A stretch of 64,000 bases of DNA from positions 1 to 64,000 of the forward strand of contig JAEUUE010000077.1 in the NCBI GenBank assembly GCA_016787605.1, written 5' to 3'. Below, one piece after another: positions 28,017 to 36,922 of the stretch. The notes under the pieces were generated by a model, which searched no databases, had not been told where the DNA came from, and was given only the letters and a program-made list of their open reading frames with translations. Both the position numbers and the translations under genes were made by a program. The stretch comes from Cyclobacteriaceae bacterium. GTDB taxonomy: Bacteria; Bacteroidota; Bacteroidia; Cytophagales; Cyclobacteriaceae. The first letter of the stretch is position 1. Each line of letters opens with the position of its first letter.

Positions 28017-29236
28017 AGATTCTTCAGGATCGTATGGCCCAACTTATCGCGCTTGGTGGTCAGGTAGCGCTCGTTGTGCTTGTTGGGCACAGTCTCGATA
28101 GGAACATTCTCCACAATTTCCAGGCCATAACCCATCAGTCCCACCCGCTTCTTGGGGTTGTTGGTAATGAGCCTCAGCTTGGAGATGCCCAGGTCGCTGA
28201 GGATCTGAGCGCCAATGCCATAATCGCGATTATCCATGTCAAAGCCCAGCTGCAGGTTGGCTTCCACCGTATCGAGTCCCTCCTCCTGGAGTTTGTAGGC
28301 CTTGAGTTTATTGAGCAACCCGATGCCCCTTCCTTCCTGCTTCATGTACAGCACCACGCCTGTCCCGGCTTTGTCCACCATCCTCATGGCATCATGCAAT
28401 TGGGTGCCGCAGTCGCAGCGACAGGAGCCAAAAATATCGCCGGTCACGCAGGAAGAGTGGACGCGCACCAACACAGGTTCATCCTTTTTCCAGGTACCCT
28501 TGATCAGCGCCAGGTGCAACTCGCCGGTGTCAATTTGCTCGTAGGCGGCGAGCTTGAAATCACCGTACGTAGTCGGGAGATTCACGTCTACCCTTCGTCG
28601 GACTTGCGACTCCTTCCGGAGACGGTAGGCGATAAGGTCTTTGATGGAGACCAGTTTCAGGCCGAATTTCTTCGCCACGATCCTGAGTTGAGGCAGACGG
28701 GCCATGCTGCCATCTTCATTCATGATTTCCACCAGCACACCGGCCGGGCGAAATCCGGCCAGGCGGGCAAAATCAATGGCCGCCTCCGTGTGCCCCGAAC
28801 GACGGAGCACCCCTTCACGCTTGGCTTTCAGGGGAAAGATATGCCCGGGCTTGCCCAGCTCTTCCGGCTTGGTTTCCGGGTCAGCCAGCGCCTTGATGGT
28901 GCGAAAGCGGTCGTGGGCAGAGATCCCCGTGGTACAGCCATGACCAATCAGGTCTACAGATACGGTGAAAGGAGTCTCGTAGGCCGCGGTATTCTTGCCC
29001 ACCATCAGGTCCAGGCCGAGCTCTTCGCAGCGATCCTCGATCAGGGGTACGCAGATCAATCCCCTGCCCTCCCTGGCCATGAAGTTCACAATCTCGGGAG
29101 TCACGGTTTCCGCCGCGCAGATGAAATCGCCTTCGTTTTCCCTGTCTTCGTCGTCGACGACAATGATCATCTTTCCATTACGAATCTCCTCGATGGCCTC
29201 TTCAATGGTATCCAGCCTTTCTTCACTCATGTTCAT
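28013..29236 (-). CDS. ribBA: Bifunctional DHBP synthase / GTP cyclohydrolase II
   Basis: Two early steps of riboflavin synthesis. 407 residues. The N-terminal RibB domain (about 1-205) has [12 protein letters not shown] with the acidic substrate loop, [13 protein letters not shown] and [12 protein letters not shown]. The C-terminal RibA domain (about 210-405) has the zinc site [16 protein letters not shown] with three Cys, [18 protein letters not shown] and RLITNNPKK. The start could be ATG 29236 or the in-frame ATG at 29230. Overlaps the secreted-protein gene by 4 nt; dnaG lies 42 nt upstream in the same direction. Confidence 0.96.
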   Translation of the reverse strand: MNMSEERLDTIEEAIEEIRNGKMIIVVDDEDRENEGDFICAAETVTPEIVNFMAREGRGLICVPLIEDRCEELGLDLMVGKNTAAYETPFTVSVDLIGHGCTTGISAHDRFRTIKALADPETKPEELGKPGHIFPLKAKREGVLRRSGHTEAAIDFARLAGFRPAGVLVEIMNEDGSMARLPQLRIVAKKFGLKLVSIKDLIAYRLRKESQVRRRVDVNLPTTYGDFKLAAYEQIDTGELHLALIKGTWKKDEPVLVRVHSSCVTGDIFGSCRCDCGTQLHDAMRMVDKAGTGVVLYMKQEGRGIGLLNKLKAYKLQEEGLDTVEANLQLGFDMDNRDYGIGAQILSDLGISKLRLITNNPKKRVGLMGYGLEIVENVPIETVPNKHNERYLTTKRDKLGHTILKNL

Positions 29237-29278
29237 TCGAATTCACCTCTGTTAACAATAATGCTTTTCTTAATGTTC

Positions 29279-31213
29279 CTAGCGGGCCACCACGATACCC
29301 AGCATGCTGGCCAGGTCGCGTTCCGCCGTTTTCAGCCCCTCCTGCTGCTCCAGGCACTTTTCTACCCCGGGCCAGTCGCCTTTTTGTTCTGCGACGCGAA
29401 GCTTCGAGAGGTTCTCCTCTATCATTTTCTGGACCACCCTGAACTTGAAGCGCAATACGTTGGTCAGCGCCATATCCTTCAGGATCTCTTCCTCGTCCGG
29501 GAAGAAGATCTGGTACTTCTCTTTCCAATGCGGTGACGTTTCATACCGGTCAGTCATCAGGTCGGTGATCGCTTTCTTCACTTCGGGTGATCCTTGATCC
29601 AGCAAATAACGGCTATCCGGCACCTGGCCTTTTTTGAGCTGTTCCGCAAACTGATCATGAATTTCCCGGAACACCGGGTTGCTGAACTCCACGTCCTCCA
29701 GTTCATGCAGCAGGAACCCCACCAGCCGGTGATCCTCATCCACGACATGGTTCGCATAATTCATCAGGAGGCGGATCGTCTCGCGCTCCTGGTAGTACAC
29801 CATGTCGCGAGGGTCTACCGTCTGCGGTGTGGTATCCTGAACTTGCTCCAGGGCAGAATCAAATTCCGGCGGAACCTGGGTCGGCGCTTCACGCTCTCGC
29901 TTGCGACGCTCCTGTACCAGCAGCTTGTTAAGTTCGGCGAGCAGCACCGGTTCGCCGATCTTGAGCTGATGGCTGGTCTCCTGCAAATACACCGAACGCT
30001 TTACCGGGTCGGGGATCAGCGCGATGCTGTTGACGATTTCCTTGATGGACTCCGCCTTCCGGATCGGGTCATTGCCTGCTTCGGCGGCATACAGTCCCGC
30101 CTTGAAGGAAATAAAATCCTGGGTCTTGGTAGCCAGGTACTTGTGAAATTCGGTGGTGCCCACCTTGCGGGAGTAGCTGTCCGGATCCTCCCCATCGGGA
30201 AGCAGCACGACCCTGACATTCAGCCCGCCCTTAAGAATCAGATCGATGCCGCGAAGGGCCGCTTTAATACCTGCCGCATCGCCATCGAAGAGCACGGTCA
30301 CATTCTCGGTGAAACGCCGGATCAACTTGATCTGGTCCTCTGTGAGCGCTGTGCCTGATGAGGCCACTACGTTTTCCACATCCGACTGGTGCATCGAGAG
30401 CACGTCGGTATATCCTTCCACGAGGTAGCACGTGTCGCGTTGCCGGATGGCGTTCTTGCCCTGGAACAACCCGTACAATACGTGGCTCTTGTGATAAATG
30501 TCGGTCTCCGGGGAGTTGATGTATTTGGGCTGGTTCTTTTCCTTGCCCATCATGCGTGCCCCGAACGCGATGACCTTGCCCGAAAGATTGTGCACAGGAA
30601 AAATCACCCGGCCGCGGAACCGGTCGTACATCCTTCCCTCTTCGTTCTTGACCACCAGGCCGGTCTTTTCCAGCAACTCCTTGTTATAGTTTTTCTTGAT
30701 GGCCTCATCCATGAGGTTCGACCAACCGTCGAGCGCGTAGCCCAGTTCAAACTTCTGGATCGTCCGGTCGTTGAAACCCCGCTCCCGGAAATAACTCAGG
30801 CCAATCCCTTTTCCCTCTTCCGTTTCGAAAAGGTTGTGGCGGTAGTAGTCCTTCGCAAAGTTCATCAGGATGTATAGCCCATCCCGCTCGCTTTGTTGCT
30901 CCCGGGCTTCCTCGGATCCGGCTTCTTCCTTGATCTCTACCCCGTACTTTTTGGCCAGGAAACGGATAGCTTCGAGGTAGCTCATCCCCTCGTGTTCCAT
31001 GATGAAGGTGATGGCATCACCCCCTTTTCCACTGCTGAAATCCTTGAAAATGCCCTTGGCGGGAACTACGAAAAACGAGGGTGTTTTCTCATTATTAAAG
31101 GGGCTCAGGGCCTTGTAGTTCTGCCCCGACCGTTTGAGCGACACGAAGTCGCTGATCACGTCGACAATGTCGACCCGGTTCTTGACTTCATCAATGGTCT
31201 CCCGGCTGATCAA
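29279..31213 (-). CDS. dnaG: DNA primase DnaG with degenerate zinc-binding domain
   Basis: Makes RNA primers for replication. 644 residues, usual length. The N-terminal CHC2 domain keeps its frame (PFNNEKTPSFFVVPAKGIFK) but the four zinc ligands of the E. coli enzyme are replaced: Ser37, Asn40, Asp58 and Ser61. The catalytic core has GRVIFPVHNLSGKVIAFGAR and the TOPRIM motifs LVEGYTDVLSMHQ and DGDAAG. The C-terminal helicase-interaction domain (about 470-640) is present. A TATCTTTG box lies 33 nt upstream. The frame is intact, so the gene is not decaying; similar zinc-free primases occur in relatives. Confidence 0.95.
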   Translation of the reverse strand: MISRETIDEVKNRVDIVDVISDFVSLKRSGQNYKALSPFNNEKTPSFFVVPAKGIFKDFSSGKGGDAITFIMEHEGMSYLEAIRFLAKKYGVEIKEEAGSEEAREQQSERDGLYILMNFAKDYYRHNLFETEEGKGIGLSYFRERGFNDRTIQKFELGYALDGWSNLMDEAIKKNYNKELLEKTGLVVKNEEGRMYDRFRGRVIFPVHNLSGKVIAFGARMMGKEKNQPKYINSPETDIYHKSHVLYGLFQGKNAIRQRDTCYLVEGYTDVLSMHQSDVENVVASSGTALTEDQIKLIRRFTENVTVLFDGDAAGIKAALRGIDLILKGGLNVRVVLLPDGEDPDSYSRKVGTTEFHKYLATKTQDFISFKAGLYAAEAGNDPIRKAESIKEIVNSIALIPDPVKRSVYLQETSHQLKIGEPVLLAELNKLLVQERRKREREAPTQVPPEFDSALEQVQDTTPQTVDPRDMVYYQERETIRLLMNYANHVVDEDHRLVGFLLHELEDVEFSNPVFREIHDQFAEQLKKGQVPDSRYLLDQGSPEVKKAITDLMTDRYETSPHWKEKYQIFFPDEEEILKDMALTNVLRFKFRVVQKMIEENLSKLRVAEQKGDWPGVEKCLEQQEGLKTAERDLASMLGIVVAR

Positions 31214-31246
31214 GGAAAAAGGGGGAAAGTCTAAACTTTAAGGGTT

Positions 31247-31254
31247 CAAAGATA
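31247..31254 (-). promoter_or_regulatory. Bacteroidota -7 box (TATCTTTG) of dnaG
   Basis: Full TAnnTTTG match on the minus strand, 33 nt before the dnaG ATG. A TTG exists upstream, but only 13 nt separates it from the box, shorter than usual. Confidence 0.55.
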
Positions 31255-31347
31255 GTTATTCAGCAGGCAATGGAGGCCGAAAAATACCTCCTAAAAAGCC
31301 CCGGGTGAACGCCATTGCCACTAAATTCGCACCTTAATCCCTGCTGA

Positions 31348-32433
31348 ATGACCGCCGAAGATGTCCTCCAAGCGCTGAGAACGGTGAATGACCCCGACCT
31401 GAAGAAGGACCTGGTAACCCTGAATATGATCCGGGATGTTTCGGTCCAGGGGGATGAAGTGTCGTTTTCCGTCGTGCTCACCACCCCGGCCTGCCCGCTC
31501 AAGGAGATGATCCGGCAGGACTGCGAAAAAGCCATCCACCGAGTATCCCCGAACGCCAAACTGACGATTCAGATGACCAGTTCGGTGACTTCGGTACGCG
31601 ACAATGCCGTCATGCTGCAGGGCGTCAAGAACATCATCGCCATTGCATCGGGCAAAGGGGGCGTAGGCAAAAGCACGGTGACTACCAACCTCGCGGTGGC
31701 CCTTGCCCGTTCCGGTGCCAAAGTAGGACTTATCGACGCCGATATCTTCGGACCTTCCATCCCCACCATGTTCAACTGCGAGATGGAACAACCGGAAGTA
31801 AGCGTAGTCAACGGCAAGAACGTGATCATGCCGCTGGAGCATTATGGCGTCAAGCTGATGTCGATCGGCTTCCTGGCTCCCCCCGACAGTGCCGTGGTCT
31901 GGCGCGGTCCGATGGCCAGCTCTGCCCTGAAGCAATTCATCACCGATGCCGTGTGGGGCGACCTCGACTACCTGTTCATTGATCTTCCCCCGGGCACCAG
32001 CGATATCCACCTCACCCTGGTTCAGACGGTGCCCGTCACGGGCGTGGTGATCGTTACTACACCTCAAAAAGTCGCCCTGGCCGACGCCACCAAAGGACTG
32101 GTGATGTTCCAGCAACCCCAGATCAACGTGCCCATTCTCGGTGTAGTCGAAAACATGGCCTATTTCACCCCGGCTGAACTCCCGGCCAACAAATACTACA
32201 TCTTCGGCAAAGACGGCGGCAAGAACCTGGCAGAAAAGTACAAGGTTCCCTTCCTGGGCCAGATTCCCCTCGTTCAGAGCATTCGCGAAAGCGGAGACAG
32301 CGGTCTTCCCGCCGTCCTGAAAGAGGGTCCCACGGCCGAAGCCTTCAGCCAACTGGCCGAATCCCTCGCCCGGCAGGTTGCCATCCGAAATGCTACCTTT
32401 GCCAATACCCAAAAAGTGGAAGTGATCTCATGA
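31348..32433 (+). CDS. mrp: Mrp/ApbC-type iron-sulfur carrier P-loop ATPase
   Basis: Scaffold or carrier for iron-sulfur clusters in the cytosol. 361 residues: a DUF59/MIP18-like domain (about 1-85, with the Cys in TTPACPLKEMI), then the deviant Walker A GKGGVGKST (about 102-110), DADIFGPSIP, and YLFIDLPPGTSD. The region that in many homologues has a CxxC for cluster binding reads ENMAYFTPAELPANKYYIFG (from about residue 268) and has no Cys. This replacement is common in Bacteroidota homologues as far as I recall. Overlaps nfu by 4 nt, which supports the Fe-S role. Confidence 0.93.
   Translation: MTAEDVLQALRTVNDPDLKKDLVTLNMIRDVSVQGDEVSFSVVLTTPACPLKEMIRQDCEKAIHRVSPNAKLTIQMTSSVTSVRDNAVMLQGVKNIIAIASGKGGVGKSTVTTNLAVALARSGAKVGLIDADIFGPSIPTMFNCEMEQPEVSVVNGKNVIMPLEHYGVKLMSIGFLAPPDSAVVWRGPMASSALKQFITDAVWGDLDYLFIDLPPGTSDIHLTLVQTVPVTGVVIVTTPQKVALADATKGLVMFQQPQINVPILGVVENMAYFTPAELPANKYYIFGKDGGKNLAEKYKVPFLGQIPLVQSIRESGDSGLPAVLKEGPTAEAFSQLAESLARQVAIRNATFANTQKVEVIS
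32394..32401 (+). promoter_or_regulatory. Possible internal -7 box (TACCTTTG) before nfu
   Basis: TACCTTTG lies inside the last codons of mrp, 28 nt before the nfu ATG. It could give nfu independent transcription, or be a chance match inside coding sequence. Confidence 0.3.
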
Positions 32434-32693
32434 CGACCGTTACGGACATCGACGATATTCTAAGGCGCGTGGACGAAGCGCTCAACGGCATTCGTCCTTA
32501 CCTGGAGGCCGATGGAGGGAATATCCGTGTTCTTGAACTTTCCAAAGACCTAAAAGTCAGGCTGGAGTTCGTAGGCAACTGCGGCACTTGCCCCATGTCC
32601 TCCATGACGTTTAAAGCGGGGGTGGAAGAAGCCATTCGGAAATCAGTACCCGAAATCCAGGGTATTGAAGTGGTCAACCTCATGGTGGTTTGA
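32430..32693 (+). CDS. NifU C-terminal domain (Nfu-type) iron-sulfur protein
   Basis: 87 residues, a stand-alone Nfu domain. RPYLEADGGNIRVLEL (about 22-37) and the cluster-binding CxxC in GNCGTCPMSSMTF (Cys53 and Cys56 by count) are typical. It binds a labile 4Fe-4S cluster and passes it to target proteins. Start overlaps the mrp stop by 4 nt, so the carrier ATPase and cluster protein are made together. Confidence 0.93.
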   Translation: MTTVTDIDDILRRVDEALNGIRPYLEADGGNIRVLELSKDLKVRLEFVGNCGTCPMSSMTFKAGVEEAIRKSVPEIQGIEVVNLMVV

Positions 32694-32739
32694 CCAAACC
32701 CTCTTCCGGTTACTCGGTCGCCCTTCCTTGAATTTATAC

Positions 32740-32747
32740 TAAATTTG
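32740..32747 (+). promoter_or_regulatory. Bacteroidota -7 box (TAAATTTG) of the M43 protease gene
   Basis: TAAATTTG fits TAnnTTTG and lies 58 nt before the ATG at 32806, in a 112-nt spacer after nfu. Confidence 0.5.
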
Positions 32748-32805
32748 CAGGTCTACCCGTTTAAACAACGGTGTCGGCAGGAAGTCAAAACTGGAGAAAT
32801 TTCAC

Positions 32806-35800
32806 ATGACGGGGCGTGGGTTATTGATTCTTGCTGTCATACTGGCGCTTCCCCTGCGCTCAGCTACCGCACAAGGCCCCGAGCGCTGTTCAACCACGCG
32901 ATACGAAGAGCAGCGACGCAGCCAGCGACCCGGTCGCGAAACCCCCGCCGAATTTGAACAATGGATCCAGTCCCGGCTGGCCGCGAAGAAGAGCCAGTTA
33001 CCCCAGCTCGCATCGGCTACCTATACCATCCCAGTCGTCGTCCATGTCCTGCATAATGGTGTCACTGATATCACCAATATCAGTGAGGCCCAGATTGCCT
33101 CGCAGATCCAGGTGCTGAATGCCGACTTCCGGAGGCTGAACCTGGATGCCAGCAACACCCCCGCCGAGTTTCTTCCCGTCGCAGGAAGCCTGGACATCGA
33201 GTTTGTGCTCGCCAAAAGGGACCCGGAAGGAAGGGAAACCAACGGCATTACTCGCACCCAAGGCACGAAGCCACAATGGTCGCTGGCGGATCAAAGCGAA
33301 TTCAAGAGCCTGAGCTACTGGCCGGCTGAGGATTACCTGAACATCTGGGTGGTGAATTTCGGAACGAACGACATCGGCTATGCGCAATTCCCGGTCAGCA
33401 ACAACCTGGCAGGCCTGGAAATGGCCTCGGAAGACCGGCTCACCGACGGAATCGTGGTTGACTACCGGGCCTTTGGCACCATCGATGCCGGGCCATTCCC
33501 CCTCATGGCCGGGTACAACAAGGGAAGAACGACCACCCATGAGATCGGGCATTTTTTTGGCCTCCGTCACATCTGGGGAGACGTTTCCAGTTGCGGGGAC
33601 AATGACTTCGTAGCCGACACTCCGCCCCAGTTGGGCGCATCTTCATTTTGCCCGACCCATCCGCAGGCTTCCTGTTCGACGAATAAGATGTTCATGAACT
33701 ACATGGACTATACCTATGACGCCTGCATGAACCTTTTTACCGCCGGGCAATTTGCGCGCATGCTGGTGGTGTTGGCCGAAAGCCCGAGGAGAGCCAGCCT
33801 TCTGGTGTCGCCTGGTTCTATCCCGCCGCCAGCCCCGGTCGCCAATGACCTTGGGATAAAGTCCATTCTCTCACCCGGGGCCACGGCCTGTGGTTCTTCG
33901 GCCAATGTCCAGATTGAAGTCCGTAACTACGGAACCAACACGATTACCTCAACCACCATCGAAGTCGCAGTCACCGGTCCCGGCGGAAGCACCACTCAGT
34001 TGCCCTTTACCCTGAACCTGGCTCCTCAAGCCATTACCACACTGACCTTTCCTCCCCTTGCGTTGAATGCAGGATCATCCTATGGATTCACGTTCCAGGT
34101 GATCAGCACCAATGGCGGTGTGGACGGCAACAACCAGAATAACACGAAATCCTCCAACACCACGGCCCTGGCCACCACTGGCTTGCCGCTGGTAGAGCAG
34201 TTCACCTCCCTCCCGTCGAACTGGTCGGTTTCCAACCCCGACAATCAGGTGGGCTGGACCAATGTTCTCGCCCCGGATAATTCTCCCTCCAACAGAGCCA
34301 TGAGGCTGGAGTTTTACAGTTATCAAAACGAAGGTGTTCTGGATATTCTCTACTCACCTGCCTTCTCGCTTGCGGTACCTTCCAGTTCACAACTCAAATT
34401 TGACGTAGCCTACGCACAATTCCCGGGACAGAACAACGATGCACTGAAAGTCTACGCACTACCGGCCTGCAACCAAAACCTGGAAGCAGGCATTTTGCTG
34501 TATGACAAGAGCGGCCCCACCCTGGCCACGACATCATCTACCAGTCAACCCTTCCTTCCTTTGAACGCCTTGCAGTGGAGAAAATCGGAAATCCTCAGTC
34601 TCGCCGGCCTTTCCTCCTCTACTCCCTGGCAGCTGGCCTTCGTCGGCCGCAATGGGTATGGAAATAACCTTTATGTTGACAATGTAGTGGTCACCGAGAA
34701 TGAAATCGTTGACATTGCCTTCGCTGGTGTGATCAGTCCCGGTATTGTACACTGCGATCCCAATCCTGTTATCCAGTTCAAAGTCACCAACCTCGGCACT
34801 TCGCCCATTTATAGCTTTCGAACGGACGTACAGGTGAACGGCATTCCCACACCGCCGCAGTTTGCCGGGAATTTCCAGCTCGACGTGGGAGAAACCGAAA
34901 CCGTTAGCCTCAACCCGGTAAACTTAAACCAAGGACAGAACGAGGTGCGAATAACGATTTCCCTTCCCAATGATATCCCCGATATAGTCACCAACAATTC
35001 CTATACGCTATACTCCGTTCTTGATCTCACCACCGACAAAGCGCCGCTTCGCGTGACGTTTGATAGTCCGAAGGAAACACTTTGGCGGGTAGCCAGCCCC
35101 AACGGCGCCGCGGATTGGGAACAGGTGTCGACCAATAAGGAATTATCCCTTACTTACCGGTCCTTTACCAATCCCTCCATTGGTCAGGAGTCGTGGCTGG
35201 TCAGCCCAATGCTTGACCTTCGGGCCGGCACCTTCAGCTTGTTTTTTGACGTTAGTTATGCCCAAAATGTACCCGCTGACGACCGGCTGCTCATCCTGGC
35301 ATCGACCGACTGCGGGGTCCACTATAGCGAAGTGCTCATGGATCGCGCGGCAAGCACGTTCAGTTCGGCCACTTCTTCCAATGAATGGATCCCCGGCACC
35401 AACGACGATTGGCGGAGGGAGTACGTCGACCTGGGGTCTTTAGGTTTCCAAAGCAACGTACGCCTGGCATTTGTGGCCCGCAATGACAACGGGAACAATC
35501 TGTACCTGGATAACCTTGAGATTTTTGCCGGTGATGACCCCAACCCGCCAAAGACCTCGGCGAAATACCAGTTTTACTACTCCTCCCAAAACAGCCAGGC
35601 TGACGTCGCGCTGACGCTCAACCTTGCTGAACGGCAAGACGTTCCACTCCAGATACTGGATCTGCAGGGCCGCCTGGTTGCCGAACACTTGCTCGCTGAC
35701 GCCCTCAACCAGACCTACTACTTCAACCTCGGGCAGGTCACGCCCGGTCTCTACCTGTTTCGTATGATCGTGGACAATATCCCGACAGCCACAAAGGTTT

Positions 35801-35814
35801 TCATCGGTCATTAG
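32806..35814 (+). CDS. Secreted M43-family zinc metalloprotease with type IX sorting domain
   Basis: 1002 residues. Signal peptide about 1-23 (ends SATAQ). The pappalysin/cytophagalysin-type catalytic domain (about 60-330) has the zinc site HEIGHFFGLRH (His245, Glu246, His249, His255) and the Met-turn region KMFMNYMDYTYD. After it come two similar modules, each a CARDB-like beta domain plus a jelly-roll-like domain ending GNNLYVDNV or GNNLYLDNL. The C-terminal 80 residues (LQILDLQGRLVAEHL, then GLYLFRMIVDN) are a type IX secretion sorting domain. Likely an extracellular protease for nutrient use. Confidence 0.92.
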   Translation: MTGRGLLILAVILALPLRSATAQGPERCSTTRYEEQRRSQRPGRETPAEFEQWIQSRLAAKKSQLPQLASATYTIPVVVHVLHNGVTDITNISEAQIASQIQVLNADFRRLNLDASNTPAEFLPVAGSLDIEFVLAKRDPEGRETNGITRTQGTKPQWSLADQSEFKSLSYWPAEDYLNIWVVNFGTNDIGYAQFPVSNNLAGLEMASEDRLTDGIVVDYRAFGTIDAGPFPLMAGYNKGRTTTHEIGHFFGLRHIWGDVSSCGDNDFVADTPPQLGASSFCPTHPQASCSTNKMFMNYMDYTYDACMNLFTAGQFARMLVVLAESPRRASLLVSPGSIPPPAPVANDLGIKSILSPGATACGSSANVQIEVRNYGTNTITSTTIEVAVTGPGGSTTQLPFTLNLAPQAITTLTFPPLALNAGSSYGFTFQVISTNGGVDGNNQNNTKSSNTTALATTGLPLVEQFTSLPSNWSVSNPDNQVGWTNVLAPDNSPSNRAMRLEFYSYQNEGVLDILYSPAFSLAVPSSSQLKFDVAYAQFPGQNNDALKVYALPACNQNLEAGILLYDKSGPTLATTSSTSQPFLPLNALQWRKSEILSLAGLSSSTPWQLAFVGRNGYGNNLYVDNVVVTENEIVDIAFAGVISPGIVHCDPNPVIQFKVTNLGTSPIYSFRTDVQVNGIPTPPQFAGNFQLDVGETETVSLNPVNLNQGQNEVRITISLPNDIPDIVTNNSYTLYSVLDLTTDKAPLRVTFDSPKETLWRVASPNGAADWEQVSTNKELSLTYRSFTNPSIGQESWLVSPMLDLRAGTFSLFFDVSYAQNVPADDRLLILASTDCGVHYSEVLMDRAASTFSSATSSNEWIPGTNDDWRREYVDLGSLGFQSNVRLAFVARNDNGNNLYLDNLEIFAGDDPNPPKTSAKYQFYYSSQNSQADVALTLNLAERQDVPLQILDLQGRLVAEHLLADALNQTYYFNLGQVTPGLYLFRMIVDNIPTATKVFIGH

Positions 35815-35824
35815 CGGGAATTCC

Positions 35825-35832
35825 TATCTTTG
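35825..35832 (+). promoter_or_regulatory. Bacteroidota -7 box (TATCTTTG) of ddl
   Basis: Full TAnnTTTG match ending 16 nt before the ddl ATG at 35849; transcription would start about 10 nt before the gene. Confidence 0.6.
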
Positions 35833-35848
35833 GAAGTACAAAAACCGG

Positions 35849-36922
35849 ATGAAGAAAACGAAGGTCGCACTCCTCTATGGCGGACGCTCAGTTGAGCATG
35901 GCGTATCCGTCAACTCTGCACGCAACATCGCTGAGTTCATTGATAAAAGCAGGTTTGTCATCATCCCGATCGGCATTACGCAGCAAGGCGTATGGTACCT
36001 GACCGAGACGGTGACCCGCAACATCCGGGGAGGCAAGCGACTCCAGGCCAATCTTGATCCGCAGCATCCCTGGCTTACCGATGGAAGCCGTCGGATCAAA
36101 TTCGACATCGCCTTTCCCGTACTTCATGGCACCGACGGGGAAGACGGCAGCATCCAGGGGTTTTTCAAGAGCCTTTCAGTCCCGCTGGTAGGCACCGGGG
36201 TTCTCGGCTCGGCACTTTCCATGAACAAAATCGTCGCCAAGCGCCTGCTCAGGGAATCCGGGCTACCGGTTGCCGACTTTGTGCCTCTTCACTTTCATGA
36301 TGCCCGGCCCTCCTACGACGAGGTTAAGGCCAAGCTGGGCTCGCCGTTCATGGTCAAGTCCGCCAGCCTTGGCTCTTCCGTGGGGGTAACGAAAGTGAAT
36401 TCCAAAGGCGACTTCAGCAAAGCCGTCAAGGAAGCCTTCCGGTACGACCACGAATTGCTTTTTGAGCGATATGTCAAAGGGCGGGAAATTGAATGCGCCA
36501 TCCTGGGCAACGATCCGCCCAAAGCTTCCCTCCCCGGGGAAATCATCATCAGCAAGAAATACGACTTCTACACCTTCGATGCGAAGTATGTCGATAGCAA
36601 AGCCGTATCCATCGAAGTGCCCGCCAAACTGAGTGCAGCCCACATGGAGCGCATCCGCGAGTTGTCGGTACGCGCGTTTACCACGCTGAAGTGCGAGGAC
36701 TATGCTCGAGTAGATCTCTTTCTGTCGGATGAAGACGAATTGTACGTAAATGAAATCAATACCATTCCCGGCTTCACCAATTCCAGCATGTACCCCATGA
36801 TGTGGAAAGAACGGGGGATTTCCTTCACCGAACTGATTACCCGGCTGATCGAACTCTCCGCGAAGCGCCACGAGGCTTCTGCGCGGATTGAGCGTGAATT
36901 CAACTCATCCCTGAACTATTGA
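35849..36922 (+). CDS. ddl: D-alanine--D-alanine ligase
   Basis: ATP-dependent formation of D-Ala-D-Ala for peptidoglycan. 357 residues with an ATP-grasp fold: N-terminal LLYGGRSVEHGVSV (about 9-22), FPVLHGTDGEDGSIQGFF, KSASLGSSVGVTKV (phosphate loop), and the metal-binding C-terminal VNEINTIPGFTNSSMYP. Ends 1 nt into the PASTA gene (TGATG), so the two are translationally coupled. Both act on cell-wall matters. Confidence 0.95.
   Translation: MKKTKVALLYGGRSVEHGVSVNSARNIAEFIDKSRFVIIPIGITQQGVWYLTETVTRNIRGGKRLQANLDPQHPWLTDGSRRIKFDIAFPVLHGTDGEDGSIQGFFKSLSVPLVGTGVLGSALSMNKIVAKRLLRESGLPVADFVPLHFHDARPSYDEVKAKLGSPFMVKSASLGSSVGVTKVNSKGDFSKAVKEAFRYDHELLFERYVKGREIECAILGNDPPKASLPGEIIISKKYDFYTFDAKYVDSKAVSIEVPAKLSAAHMERIRELSVRAFTTLKCEDYARVDLFLSDEDELYVNEINTIPGFTNSSMYPMMWKERGISFTELITRLIELSAKRHEASARIEREFNSSLNY

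Noticed and set aside
28034..29536. 500-codon plus-strand frame opposite ribBA and dnaG
   Set aside because: It lies opposite two well-supported genes and its translation shows no family features.
32394..32401. Strong internal promoter for nfu
   Set aside because: The box is inside coding DNA and nfu is translationally coupled to mrp, so it is listed only at low confidence.
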